A stretch of DNA of 64,000 nt, from positions 13,014,223 through 13,078,222 of the forward strand of contig NC_080043.1 in NCBI RefSeq assembly GCF_012489685.1, written 5' to 3'. A program made the translations under genes and the position numbers. Of this stretch, positions 22,123 to 33,056 are shown piece by piece; the first letter of the stretch is position 1, and each line of letters begins with the position of its first letter. This DNA comes from Lotus japonicus (lineage: Eukaryota; Streptophyta; Magnoliopsida; Fabales; Fabaceae). The notes under the pieces are model-generated. The model saw only the letters and a list, made by a program, of their open reading frames with translations, was not told the DNA's origin and made no database searches.

Positions 22123-22451
22123 ATGAAAGCAAAAAATTGGTTCACACAGCAAATTTATCCCTATCCAGAAGTGAATAGAAATTAGACGGAAGATAGATTG
22201 AGAAGAAATTATTTAAATGTATTAAAAGTTTGAAACCCATACTATAAACGTTGGTTTTTCTATTGCAGGTAACATGCTATATGAACGATTTTTATCAAAA
22301 TATATAAAAAAGAGAAGACTTCGTCGTCAACCATAATTTCCAAAAGCACCCACTCTCCTTTTCATATGATATAAGTTCTTGGAAGCTTCATCCGTTCATC
22401 TACCCTTTGATGTTACGCTTTTCCACACGTTCAAAGGCCCCCTCTTTCCAC

Positions 22452-22459
22452 TATATATG
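22452..22459 (+). promoter_or_regulatory. Probable TATA box of the esterase gene
   Basis: CTATATAT lies about 105 bp before the ATG at 22559, which leaves room for a transcript start near 22485 and a leader of about 75 bp. Confidence 0.6.
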
Positions 22460-22558
22460 TCACTCAAAGAAGACCAAACACATTGCACACAAGAACTCAT
22501 CAGTGTCTTTCAAACACTTCTAAGCGAGAGTCAACCTTTCAGTGTCCAGTATTCGAGC

Positions 22559-23572
22559 ATGGCCCGAGAGAAGAAGCTAGTGGACGAGGTGTCAGGTTGG
22601 CTCAGAATCTATGATGACGGTTCAGTAGACCGTACATGGACCGGGCCTCCTGAGGTCAAGTTCTTGGTCGACCTTGCGCCTCCCCACGAACAATTCATCG
22701 ATGGTGTTGTCGTCCGTGATGTGATCACCACCACCCGCGACGGTTCCGACAACCGAGCCCGATTGTATATGCCAGAGAAAACACCGGATGATAAACACAA
22801 GCTACCCATACTCCTCCACTTTCACGGAGGCGGATTCTGCATTAGTGAACCGGACTGTTTCATGTACTACCAAATCTACACCCGATTCGTCCGGTCAACC
22901 CGGTCCATCTGTGTCTCCCCATTCCTTCGTCGTGCCCCAGAGAACCGCCTCCCTGCCGCGGTTGATGATGCGTTTGCAACACTTCAGTGGCTCCAATCTG
23001 TCGCCAGAGGTGAGTCACGTGAGTCGTGGCTCGAGGAGCATGGGGACTTCGGCCGGGTTTTTCTCATAGGTGACAGCTCCGGAGGGAACCTCGTCCATGA
23101 AGTGGCCGCGAGGGCCGGTTCTGTGGACCTGAGCCCGGTCCGGCTGGTGGGAGGAATTCCCATTCATCCCGGTTTTGTTCGGTCGAACCGGAGCCGGTCT
23201 GAGTTGGAAATGCCGCAATCACCGTTTCTGACATTGGACATGCTGGACAAGTTCTTGAGCTTGGCACTACCGTTAGGGAGCAACAAGGACCACCCCATTA
23301 CATGCCCCATGGGTGCGGCGGCGCCACCGCTGGAGGGGCTGAAACTGCCACCGTTTCTGCTGTGCTTGGCAGAAATGGAGTTGGTGTGGGACACGGAGAT
23401 GGAGTACTATGAGGCAATGAAAAAGGCTAATAAAGATGTGGAGCTGTATGTGAGCAAGGGAGTGACACACAGTTTCTATCTGAACAAAATTGCTGTGGAT
23501 GCGGACCCCATTACTGGTGCCCAAACGGATGCTCTCATTGCAAGGGTCACAGAGTTCATCGACAAGCACTAA
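22559..23572 (+). CDS. Carboxylesterase (CXE-type alpha/beta hydrolase)
   Basis: An intact single-exon gene encodes 337 residues, the usual length for plant CXE proteins. It carries the oxyanion-hole motif HGGGF at 89-93, the nucleophile motif GDSSGG at 171-176 (catalytic Ser173), the probable acid D278 in LVWDTEMEYY, and the probable base H304 in THSFYL. These define the HSL-like family that hydrolyses small esters and includes the gibberellin receptor GID1; here the complete Ser-Asp-His set points to an active enzyme rather than a receptor. The substrate is unknown. No signal peptide is seen, so it is likely cytosolic. The frame is open 60 codons further upstream, but a TATA box lies there and this ATG gives the normal N-terminus. 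The family motif APEHRLPAA reads APENRLPAA here. Confidence 0.93.
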   Translation: MAREKKLVDEVSGWLRIYDDGSVDRTWTGPPEVKFLVDLAPPHEQFIDGVVVRDVITTTRDGSDNRARLYMPEKTPDDKHKLPILLHFHGGGFCISEPDCFMYYQIYTRFVRSTRSICVSPFLRRAPENRLPAAVDDAFATLQWLQSVARGESRESWLEEHGDFGRVFLIGDSSGGNLVHEVAARAGSVDLSPVRLVGGIPIHPGFVRSNRSRSELEMPQSPFLTLDMLDKFLSLALPLGSNKDHPITCPMGAAAPPLEGLKLPPFLLCLAEMELVWDTEMEYYEAMKKANKDVELYVSKGVTHSFYLNKIAVDADPITGAQTDALIARVTEFIDKH

Positions 23573-24742
23573 GTCTTTGGTGTGAATGCTGTGTGTTTTT
23601 GTTTGTTTGTCTGGGTAGAAGTTGTTATGGTGTACAATAAATTAAATTCACACCCTAAACTCATAGAAATAAAGAGAAAAAAAAAACGGATGAGTGGTGT
23701 GATAAAAAAAAGATTAAAAGAAAAATTAAAAAAAAGTGAGAAATGAAAGAAGAGTTGTAATTCATTCACAATCCATTTATCTTTCATTTAAATTTTACCA
23801 TTTTTTTTTCATATTTGTATGTTCTTTTCCTATTACATGGTGGATTATATATCTTTTATCGATCTCGGTATCTCTCAATTATAAAAACTAAACACTAACA
23901 CTATGATTTTGATTCTTTAGGGAGTAATAATTTATGGTATATGAATTTTGATTGGTGTGTTTAGTTTTGATAATTGATATATGAATTTGTGAAAAAGAAA
24001 GAGGGGGAGAATTAGAAAATAATGGTTATTATGCGTTCACACTTTACTTTATATTTCATATTATTTCCAGTTACTTCTCTTTTTATTTTTATTTTTCTAT
24101 CACATCATAAATTGTATGACTTATTTTTCTCTCTTCTTTTACTATTCGCGTGAAGGTGGATATATATAAATGTCAACATACTATTCTTCAGGAAAAAAAA
24201 GTAGCTCCAATTAGTACAGTTTAAATTCTCGGAAGTTGTCTAAAATTTAGTTTCAACATGATAATTCTCACCAGAAGATCTCATCACCTAACCATGGTTT
24301 TTATTTTTGGAAAGAACCTAACCAGGGTTATAAGTTGAAACTTCATGCAGTTTTTAGTCTTTCAGTCTTCGTCGAAGTAAACCCGTTGGGTCTAGTCTTC
24401 CTGACTTGTCATTGTCATAGTCTCCTCCTGCCTATTGTTTATATAGCTTTAGAAGTTTTTTGTTTTTTCTTTATGTTCACTTAGAAATTTCATGCTGCAG
24501 TTTTCTTTTATGCTCACTTAGAATTTCTCGAAAGGACAAGGTCCAAAGAAAAAGAAGCCCGCAACTTCAAGCTCAAAGCTCTTAAACAAAAAGTCATGAT
24601 TTGGCTAGAGGCTAAATGTTCTCAAACCGAGACCTTCAGCCAACAACTCTTAAACGCTTTATTTGGTAGAGAAATGAGAGATAGAGGAGAGAGTAGAGAG
24701 AAGAAATGTTGAGTAAAGAGAAAGAGGTGGTTGTGTAGAAGA
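23573..24742. other. Intergenic, esterase 3' side to Helitron
   Basis: AT-rich sequence, with an AATAAATT stretch near 23636-23643 that could serve esterase polyadenylation. No gene or element recognised. It ends at the Helitron 3' terminus. Confidence 0.6.
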
Positions 24743-24770
24743 CTAGTTTATGACCCGTGCCATGCACGGG
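24743..24770 (-). other. Helitron 3' terminus
   Basis: The stem CCCGTGC/GCACGGG (24754-24770) has a three-base loop and lies seven bases before CTAG on the minus strand. The next minus-strand base is T. Hairpin plus CTRR is the family's termination signal. Confidence 0.85.
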
Positions 24771-25189
24771 GAGTTTAATTTCGAATTTTCGTTTAAATTT
24801 TTTTGAATAAATATTTTATACTTTTTTTATTAATTAGAGTTATGTGCTTTTTTTAATATTTTTTTGCACATTTGTGTGTGTCTCTTTTTTAGTGTGTTTT
24901 AAAGAATATTGTTCCAAAAAATAGGCCATTGTCGGTGTTTTTTTTTCAAAGCAATGTGGTTTAGGGTGTAAAGCACATATAAATAGATTTATGCACGTAG
25001 ATTTGCAAACATGAAACAATTTATTGAATATTTGATAATCACGGTCAATATACGAAATAAGAAAAATTGTTTAAATTATTGAAATTGACCACATAGGTAA
25101 ATATTCAAAAAAAAAAAAACAAATTGTCATTGTTGCTAAAGACGAATAAGGAAAAGTTTAGCACAAAGGTTATTTATTTGTAAGCAATC

Positions 25190-28100
25190 TTAAGGAAATG
25201 ATACTAAATCTTCTCCACCTTCATCCTCTTCAACATTACATTTTTGCATCTGTATTTCCAACATCTTCTGAAATGGAACCTTCGTCGGAGCGACGGTTAT
25301 TGGCTTTGTTGGAATCGGAAACGTTGTTTGCAATAGCATCCCTCGCGAGTTTTTGGTTCCGGGAATCTGAGGCAATCTTAAGTGGTATATCAACAATTGA
25401 GTCAACGTCAGTGTGACCATCTCTTTGGATATGTTCAACGACTTGATTCAAAAATCTAAATTTGAGCATTTTCAGTATTAATTTATTACTACAATTGGTA
25501 ATATCTAATTTATAATGTTTCATTAAAGACTTTAAATTTTTTTATATCACATTTATGACGTGCAAAGTTTTTTTTAAATATGCATAATGTTAATTATTCT
25601 TAAAAGATAATTATTTGTTGGTATTAATTCAAATGCAAATATTTGTATGCATTGATATTCCTTTTAATTGTTGGTATTTGCATTCAATCAGTTATAGTAA
25701 GATTCAATGAGTAGTCCACTCACTTATACAAAACTATATTACAATAATTATAACCAACACCTCAGTCAGAGATTTCACATGTGAAACAAAAATATCATAA
25801 ATCATGAAGTAGATATAAACAACTATGATTTAGCAATAAAAGTTTTAAAATTATACCTTTGATTTGAATTTTGAAATTATTTGCGGGTCATTGCAAATTT
25901 TCATGGCGTTAAATACTGATTTAAACCATCATTCGCATCTATCCTTCCCTTCTACTTTGAAAAGAAATTCCTTGTGGACTAAATCAACAATTTATCTTGG
26001 GGGGTGTTCCATGTAGCCGTTCTAGATTGTAGTTTATATAAAATGAAAAAATAAATATATTATGAATTAATTGAGCAATGTAAAAATATTTTTTTTTCAT
26101 AGTTTGGGTTAGCCTTCTCTTTTGGTTTTCCAAAAAAAAAGTATTTATTTTTAAATGAATATGTTCACCTTTTCCCTTTTTCCCACTATATCATTGCTTT
26201 TTTTGTTGATCAAATAACAACCTTCGCGATAAAAAAAATGGTCAAAGTTGCAGAGCCAGTATTATCAGCACCATTTATCAACAACTAGTACCTAATGTAA
26301 ACAGAAATAATAAAATAGACTAAATATTGTCAAATTAATTAATTTATGCAATTTGGAGTTTACCGTGTGGTAGAAGTTATGTGCTTGTTGCATTTTGGAC
26401 AATAATACTGTGCTCTGTCGGAGTATGTTGATGTGTGACATTCGTAATCATGATAATACCAATCATCTGTGCTCACAATTTCCTTAATTGTGGCATGTAC
26501 AATAGATATTGTACGTTGTAGTAATAAATTAATGGTTTAAATATAAGTGTTTAATAACCGTTAAATAGTTGAATTTCAATTTTTTAAATACGTTATTTAT
26601 TTCTAAAAACCTTTTTTTATCCTTTTTTTAAATTGGTAGTAATTTAATGTCTTAAAAAACATTAAATATCCGTTTTAGAAATTTTTATTTATTTTAAGAA
26701 ATAAATATAGTAGTTAATTATTTTTCCCATTGAGTATAAATTAATCTATTTTAAATCCGTTCAAGACGTGTATCAAAATCTTTTTATTCCTATTATAATG
26801 TTATGATTTTAAAACAATTAAAAATAATGAAAGATTATAAGAGTTTATGATATAAATTATTCGTATTTTATCTCAATTTTAATGTGTGATTACTTTCCTA
26901 TAATAAATTATCAAATGCATTTTTAAAAGTATTGAATAGGTGATTATACGTTAAAAATAAATAAAAACAGCTCATTATTAATTTTATTTAATAATTATTT
27001 AATTTTGTAGCTATTGTATCTAAATTTATATCCCCATTTTTTTTATTTAATACACGTTTGGGGTAGTGTAATGCTAACATTATAAGTTTTTTACTAAATT
27101 AATAAATGTATCATTAATAATAATTAAATAATATAATAGGTAATGGTTTAATTAATTCAATTGTTGAATGAAAATCAATGTCTAATAAATTAAATTAAAA
27201 GTGAGGAAAACATACTGATCTGCAAGAAACCAAATTTTTAATCTTTGTGCTTGAAAAAAGCTTTAGGAACTCACATTCTTCAACAATTTTAATCTTTCAA
27301 TCAAAACGTTTATTACTTGAGTAGGAACTGCTTCACACTCAAATAATCACAAACAAAAATTATGTTGTTATTGTCCACTAAACTTGTTCAAAGTAATCTG
27401 AAATCTTCACTACATACATACATGTGTCTATAACACACTGCTTGTGGAATGTTAGGATTGAACATTAGTGTAGTGCAGTTTAACCCAACAGTTAGCTTAT
27501 ATTCCCTTAGAAAAAAAATTAGTCGCCGATTGTTATTCAGAGTTTGTACATGTTGGTTTATTGTATAAATGTTTATGTTTGGTTGTTGACCAAAATAATT
27601 AAATGTACATTGATGCTTTGTTACTACTCCCAATAATACAATAATAACAACATGTTTGTTGTCTTCTCAATTTAGAATTGCATCCAATTTGTCGACGAAG
27701 TTACTGTATAAAAAACATTTAAATTTTTGCTGGAAAAAAAAGAAATTTAATAATAGTGATTAAATTTTTTCCTCGCTGTTTAGAGAAAGTAATATTTTTA
27801 ATTTGTTAATGCTAATAGCAAAGTTACCATTGAGATTCGATTTCAATCTCTTTGCTTTTCGTCAGCACCCCGTTCCACTCATATCCGTTGTAATTTTCGA
27901 CGTGAGTAACTTCACCCATAACATCTGTTTTAATGGTGATGTAAATACCTGGAAGTGTTGATGTATGTGAAATTATTTAAATGAAGGTCTTTACTTGTCA
28001 ACCAAGAACCGCTCGTCAAACATCATGCACGTTGTCAAACATCCTATCACGCATAGGAATCAAATTTTCATTATATTGAACCATCCTTGTTCGATTTTGC

Positions 28101-28252
28101 AAGTGTATCTTGTAGATATGCCTAGATGCACTAAGACCTCGGTAATTATGCCATACCCAGAAATATTCAAAACGGTATACCAAACCTTCGCTGATTCTTT
28201 TTACAAAGCGTTCAGAAAGGTTGCGCCTACACTGTGCATGAATTGTTTGTCC
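25190..28252 (-). pseudogene. RPA-like gene remains in the Helitron
   Basis: Three separated pieces read as parts of the replication protein A-like gene that plant Helitrons carry. At about 27830-28250 there is an OB-fold-like stretch (FVKRISEGLVYRFEYFWVW, then ENLIPMRDRMF). At about 26375-26530 there is a zinc-ribbon-like piece (TIKEIVSTDDWYYHDYEC, then YYCPKCNKH). At 25190-25420 there is an acidic tail with RRSDEGSISEDVGN. The pieces lie in different frames with long AT-rich gaps that may be introns or decay, so no intact protein is predicted. RPA-like proteins bind single-stranded DNA and are thought to assist Helitron transposition. Confidence 0.65.
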
Positions 28253-28975
28253 CTATAAATGAAGAAGTTTCATATCAATGTACATTCGTGAATTAAAGTA
28301 AAGAATTTGCCTTCCACCTTTTGGAATGACAAGAATAATTTGTCTGAAATCACCACCAAGGACTACTACCTTACCGCCAAATGGCTTATCCATGTTGCTT
28401 TCATCTTCCTGTCTCATGATATCGCACAAAGTCCTATCAAGTGCATCGAAACAATTCATATTTAACATTGGAGCTTCATCCCAAATGATCAATTTGGCAC
28501 ACATCAGTAAATTTGCTCTTAAACTACCTTGTTTGATGTTGCAAGTAGTTGTTTCATCAGTCTGCAATGTAATGCAAAATATGGAATGTGTTGTTCTACC
28601 ACCGGGCAACAACAAAGAAGCAATATCACTTGAAGCAACATTCAGAACAGTCATACTCATTGAACGAATGGCTGCAGATAAAGTATTCTAGACAAAAGTT
28701 TTGCTAGTTCTTCCATATCCATACAAAAAGAAAAATCTGCCACTCTCAGACAACACCGACTGCATTATGTTGTCATATACACCATTATGTTCTGCTGTCA
28801 TCATTGTTAGGTAGGATGCCTGTTTAGCTGTCATTTCTTGTTTGTTGTAGTTAAGCTCATCTACTATGAACTTGTTTTGAAACTGTTCCACATCATCAAA
28901 TATCTGGTAGGGCAAGCAACTATGATCCTTTAGAGATTTGTCATTTCGTTGTAGTATTTTTTCTATCTCAGTTAA
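28253..28975 (-). pseudogene. PIF1-type Helitron helicase fragment
   Basis: Two adjoining frames carry the helicase core. The first (28688-28975) contains FIVDELNYNKQ and a Walker A motif that is damaged: it reads GYGRTSKT, where GYGGTGKT is usual, and is followed by a TAG stop. The second (28253-28660) contains the Walker B box LIIWDEAPM and the motif GGKVVVLGGDFRQI. The fragment ends near DMKLLHL, well before the remaining helicase motifs, and starts at the border of the tandem array. It represents a small part of the usual RepHel protein of well over 1000 residues. Confidence 0.85.
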
Positions 28976-29351
28976 TGTTATTGCTAATTTAAAACATTTT
29001 TTAATGAAAGAAAAAACTATTTAGTAAGTGCACAAATCACGTAAATTTTAAAAAGAAACAAAACTGGAAAATGTCATTAATCTTTTATATAAGAAAATTA
29101 AAGGAGGTAATTAATTTATTTCAATTTTATTTTTCGAAGTAAATAATTAGTTGAATTAAATAAGTAATTAATTGATTTCCTCTTGTAACAAAAAAAAGTA
29201 AATAATAAATTCGGCAGTTTTTTTTTTAAATTGACTATAGCATTTTTTGTATATATCATTTAATGTCTTTTATGATTTGATTACAAATTTCGTCAAATCA
29301 TGTAATTTTTTAAAAGGAACAAAACGGAAAAATGTAATTAATTGCTTTTAC

Positions 29352-29664
29352 GGCGGCTTTGATTTTAGGAAAACAGCTGGGTTTCCCTTTAAGGCATTGC
29401 TCAGAACATTAGGTCTCGCCGTGAAGGTTATAGCTGATTGGATTGGATAGGTTCTTTTTGTTATTGGGTCCTCTGTCTATAGATTTTTGGTTAGTTTGGG
29501 CTGTATTTAGTAGGTGCTGTTTAGGCTTTGATTTGTGGGGGTGATTTTCTTTGGCTTCTGGGGAGCTGTTTTTGAGCTATCCTTCTTCCCCCTGTTTTTT
29601 TGTGTACTTGGCTAACCAAGCCTCTTTTTTATCTATATATTTCCTTTTGCTTTCTAAAAAAAAA
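29352..29664 (+). mobile_element. LINE 3' fragment in the tandem array
   Basis: About 313 bp of G/T-rich LINE 3' sequence ending in an A-run interrupts the first repeat unit. Comparison with the other units shows that about nine target bases (near CATAGGCTA) are missing and that no target duplication flanks it. Confidence 0.75.
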
Positions 29665-31143
29665 AATTATGCATTTAATTGCTGACTATAAAAAAACGTT
29701 TTTTTTTTCAGTTTATAAAAGGAAATGATTTAGCAGTTAATGTTATTGCTAATTTAAAGCATTTTTTAATTAATGAAAAAGTATTTACTAAGTGCACAAA
29801 TCACGTAAATTTTAAAAAGAAACAAAACGGGAGAATGTCATTAATTTTTTATATAAGGAAATTAATGGAAATAATTGAGTAATTTCAAATTTTAATTTTT
29901 TAAATAAATAATTAGATGAATTAAATGAGTAGTAAACTGATTTACTCTTATAACAAAAAAATAATTAAGTTAGTCATTAATTCGGCAGGTTTTTTTTTTA
30001 AAATTGACTTTAGCATTTATTGCATATAGCATTTAATGTCTTTTAAGATTTAGTTACAAATTACGTCAATAATTTAAAGCATTATTTAATGAATGAAAAA
30101 ACTATTTAATAAGTGTAGAAATCACGTAATTTTTAAAAAGAAACAAAACGGGAAAATGTCATTAATTGCTTTTACCATAGGCTAATTATGCATTTAATTG
30201 CTGACGATAAAAAACGTTTTTTTTTTTCAATTTATAAAAGGAAATGATTTAGCAGTTAATGTTATTGCTAATTTAAAGCATTTTTTTTATTTAATGAAAA
30301 AGTATTTACTAAGTGCACAAATCACGTAAGTTTTAAAAAGAAACAAAACGGGAGAATGTCATTAGTTTTTTATATAATGAAATTAATGGAAATAATTAAT
30401 TAATTTCGAATTTAAATTTTTTAAATAAATAATTAGATGAATTAAATGAGTAATTAACTGATTTACTCTTATAACCAAAAAATAATTAAGTTAGTCATTA
30501 ATTCGGCAGGTTTTTTTTTTAATTGACCTTAGCATTTATTTCATATAGCATTTAATGTCTTCTATGATTTAGTTACAAATTACGTCAATAATTTAAAGCA
30601 TTATTTAATGAATGAAAAAACTATTTAATAAGTGTAGAAATCACGTAATTTTTAAAAAGAAATAAAACGGGAAAATGTCATTAATTTCTTTTACCATAGA
30701 CTAATTATTCATTTAATTGCTGACTATAAAAAACTTTTTTTTTTCAATTTATAAAAGGAAATGATTTAGCAGTTAATGTTATTGATAATTTAAAGCATTT
30801 TTTAAATAATGAAAAAGTATTTACTAAGTGCTCAAATCACGTAAATTTTAAAAAGAAACAAAACGGGAGAATGTCATTAGTTTTTTATATAAGGAAATTA
30901 ATGGAAATAATTAATTAATTTCGAATTTTAATTTTTTAAATAAATAATTAGATGAATTAAATGAGTAATTAACTGATTTACTCTTATAACCAAAAAGTAA
31001 TTAAGTTAGTCATTAATTCGGCAGGTTTTTTTTTTAAAAAAATTGACTTTAGCATTTATTGCATATATCATTTAATGTCTTTTATGATTTAATTACAAAT
31101 TACGTCAATAATTTAAAGCATTATTTAATGCATGAAAAACCTA

Positions 31144-31458
31144 CTCCCTCCATTCAAAACTATTGTACTTTTAACTTTTTTTATTTTGTTCCAAAACCAT
31201 TGTTATTTTACATATCCAAAGCACTTTATCTCATTCTCTTTCATTCATGCCCTCATTTAATATTACATCACCCAAGTATCACCTCTTAATTCCACCAATC
31301 ACAATTCTCACCAATTAGTTGACCAATGATTTTCATTCTCTCTCTTTCATATAACTCATATTAAATAAGGGTGTTTCAGTCAAATTATAACATCAATTAA
31401 TGAATTCTTAATCTTTGTGCATAACCCTTAAACTACAATAGTTTTGGAACGGGGGGAG
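31144..31458. mobile_element. Stowaway-type MITE
   Basis: The 315-bp element begins CTCCCTCCATTCAAAACTAT and ends with the mirrored ATAGTTTTGGAACGGGGGGAG, flanked by TA on both sides. These ends and the TA target are those of Stowaway (Tc1/mariner-derived) MITEs. The empty site is visible in neighbouring repeat units (AAAACTATTTAAT). Confidence 0.93.
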
Positions 31459-32495
31459 TATTTAATTAGTGTACAAATCACGTAAATTTTAAAAAGAAAC
31501 AAAACGGGAAAATGTCATTAATTGCTTTTACCATTGACTAATTATGCATTTAATTGTTGACTATAAAAAACGTTTTTTTTTCAATTTATAAAAGGAAATT
31601 ATTTCGCAGTTAATGTTATTGCTAATTTAAATTATTTTTTAATGAATGAAAAAACTATTTAATAAGTGCACAAATCATGTAAAATTTAAAAAAGAAACAT
31701 AACGGGAAAATGTTATTAATTTTTTATATAAGCAAATTAAAGGAAATAATTATTTAAGTTCGAATTTTAATTTTTTTAAATAAATAATTAGATGAGGAAA
31801 TTAAAGGAAAGAAGTAATTATTTGATTTCCTCCTAAAAATTTGACTATAACATTTATTGTTCATAGCATTTAATGTCTTTTATGATTTGAATACAAATTA
31901 CGTCAATAATTTAAAGCATTTTATAATGATTGAAAAAACTATTTAATAATTGCACAAATCACGTAAATTTTAAAAATAAACAAAACGGTAAATGTAATTA
32001 ATTGCTTTTAACATTGACTAATTATGCATTTAATTGCTCACTATAAAAACATTTTTTTTAATTTATAAAAGAGAATTATTTAGCAGTTAATATTATTGAT
32101 ATTAGACTAACTTTAAATAGGTAATTGAAAACGGTTTTTATTTTAAAAAAGGTAAGGTAAAAACGTGTTTTTGGTATTTGACTAAAGTTTTTTTTAATAT
32201 ATAAATCTGAAAAAAAATTCCAGAATGAATTACGAAAATAGCGAATGACTAATTGAATATAAATTTTAGATGACGTCTGTTTATACTACTGAAAAAAAAT
32301 AAACTTAATACAACAAAGGAATCTGTAATTGCATATAACAATTAATCTTGTACTTTATTGTTGAAATGAATTTTATTGATAAATAAAGTAAATCATGAGA
32401 ACAATCCTCTCATGTAGATTGAGAAAAAAAAAATAACGAAAAGTGACCCAAGACAAAACAACAATTGATTAAATTTTGGAATGAATAACAACTGA

Positions 32496-33056
32496 TTAAA
32501 TATTTCCATAAACCACCTTAACTTCAGTAATTCTATTTGCTATTTTTTCAAACCTAAAACAAACTATGTCACCGGCTCTAATTTCCATTCTCTTGCAGAA
32601 TTTTCGCCAGCCAGATCCTATACGTGCATCAGTAGGTTTTGACGAAAGCACGTTGTAGGGGATGTCATCTATCACACCAGTTCAAAGTTGAACGGGAGAT
32701 GTTCCAAAACTTAAAAAAAAGGAACGATTTGAGAAGGTAATACCTGGAAAAAAGAACCACGAAATCAATTGTGTTGTGAACACTCACGAGATCAATAATA
32801 AAAAAATACCCTTGATCATGATCCATGAAATTGTTATTTTTGCGTCTATAGGTCTAATGACACCATAATCCTGTAAAAAAAAATTGAAAGGGAATGAGGA
32901 GAAACGCATATCAGGGTCAGTAATACATGAATTTTGAAGAAATGATATTGGATTACAATAAAACACATCAAAGACATGAAAAATTGATTCCAAAGGAGAA
33001 TAATGACATACCTTTGTATAGTCATGAAGAACCACAAAAGGAGATCTTGAAGCCAT
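32496..33056 (-). pseudogene. B3-domain-like gene fragment in the Helitron
   Basis: Three short exons with proper borders can be read: 33056-33012 (15 codons, MASRSPFVVLHDYTK, donor GTATGT), 32870 to about 32810 (acceptor TTACAG, DYGVIRPIDAKITISW), and a last piece from about 32670 to the TAA at 32496-32498. The last piece reads VLSSKPTDARIGSGWRKFCK, then RMEIRAGDIVCFRF, which matches the C-terminal half of plant B3 DNA-binding domains (a GW..FC...L..GD...F pattern). The middle of a B3 domain is not apparent, and exact exon joining is uncertain. It lies at the 5' end of the Helitron, and its ATG is 300 bp from the terminus. Captured host fragment or an element gene: I cannot tell. Confidence 0.55.

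Larger units (their letters stand above)
19543..22450. other. Intergenic, upstream of the esterase
   Basis: AT-rich with no supported gene. It contains a duplicated segment (20415-20540 and 20791-20925), an (AC)n run near 20681-20696 and a LINE insertion (21952-22122). The small open frames do not resemble known proteins. Confidence 0.7.
28971..32110. repeat. Tandem array, ~520-bp unit, six starts
   Basis: The block beginning GTTAATGTTATTGCTAATTT recurs at 28971, 29736, 30255, 30772, 31609 and 32086. After removing the LINE and the MITE the spacing is close to 520 bp for three intervals and about 450-480 bp for the outer two. Each unit is itself an imperfect dimer: the string AAATCACGTAA followed by AAAAAGAAACAAAACGGGA occurs twice per unit. 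No coding capacity is seen. Confidence 0.9.

Noticed and set aside
22379..22558. Longer N-terminus for the esterase
   Set aside because: The open frame starts at a TTG and contains the TATA box; the ATG at 22559 gives the normal family length.
27388..27633. 81-codon minus-strand frame in the Helitron
   Set aside because: No similarity to Helitron proteins, and it lies between RPA-like pieces, probably in an intron or decayed DNA.
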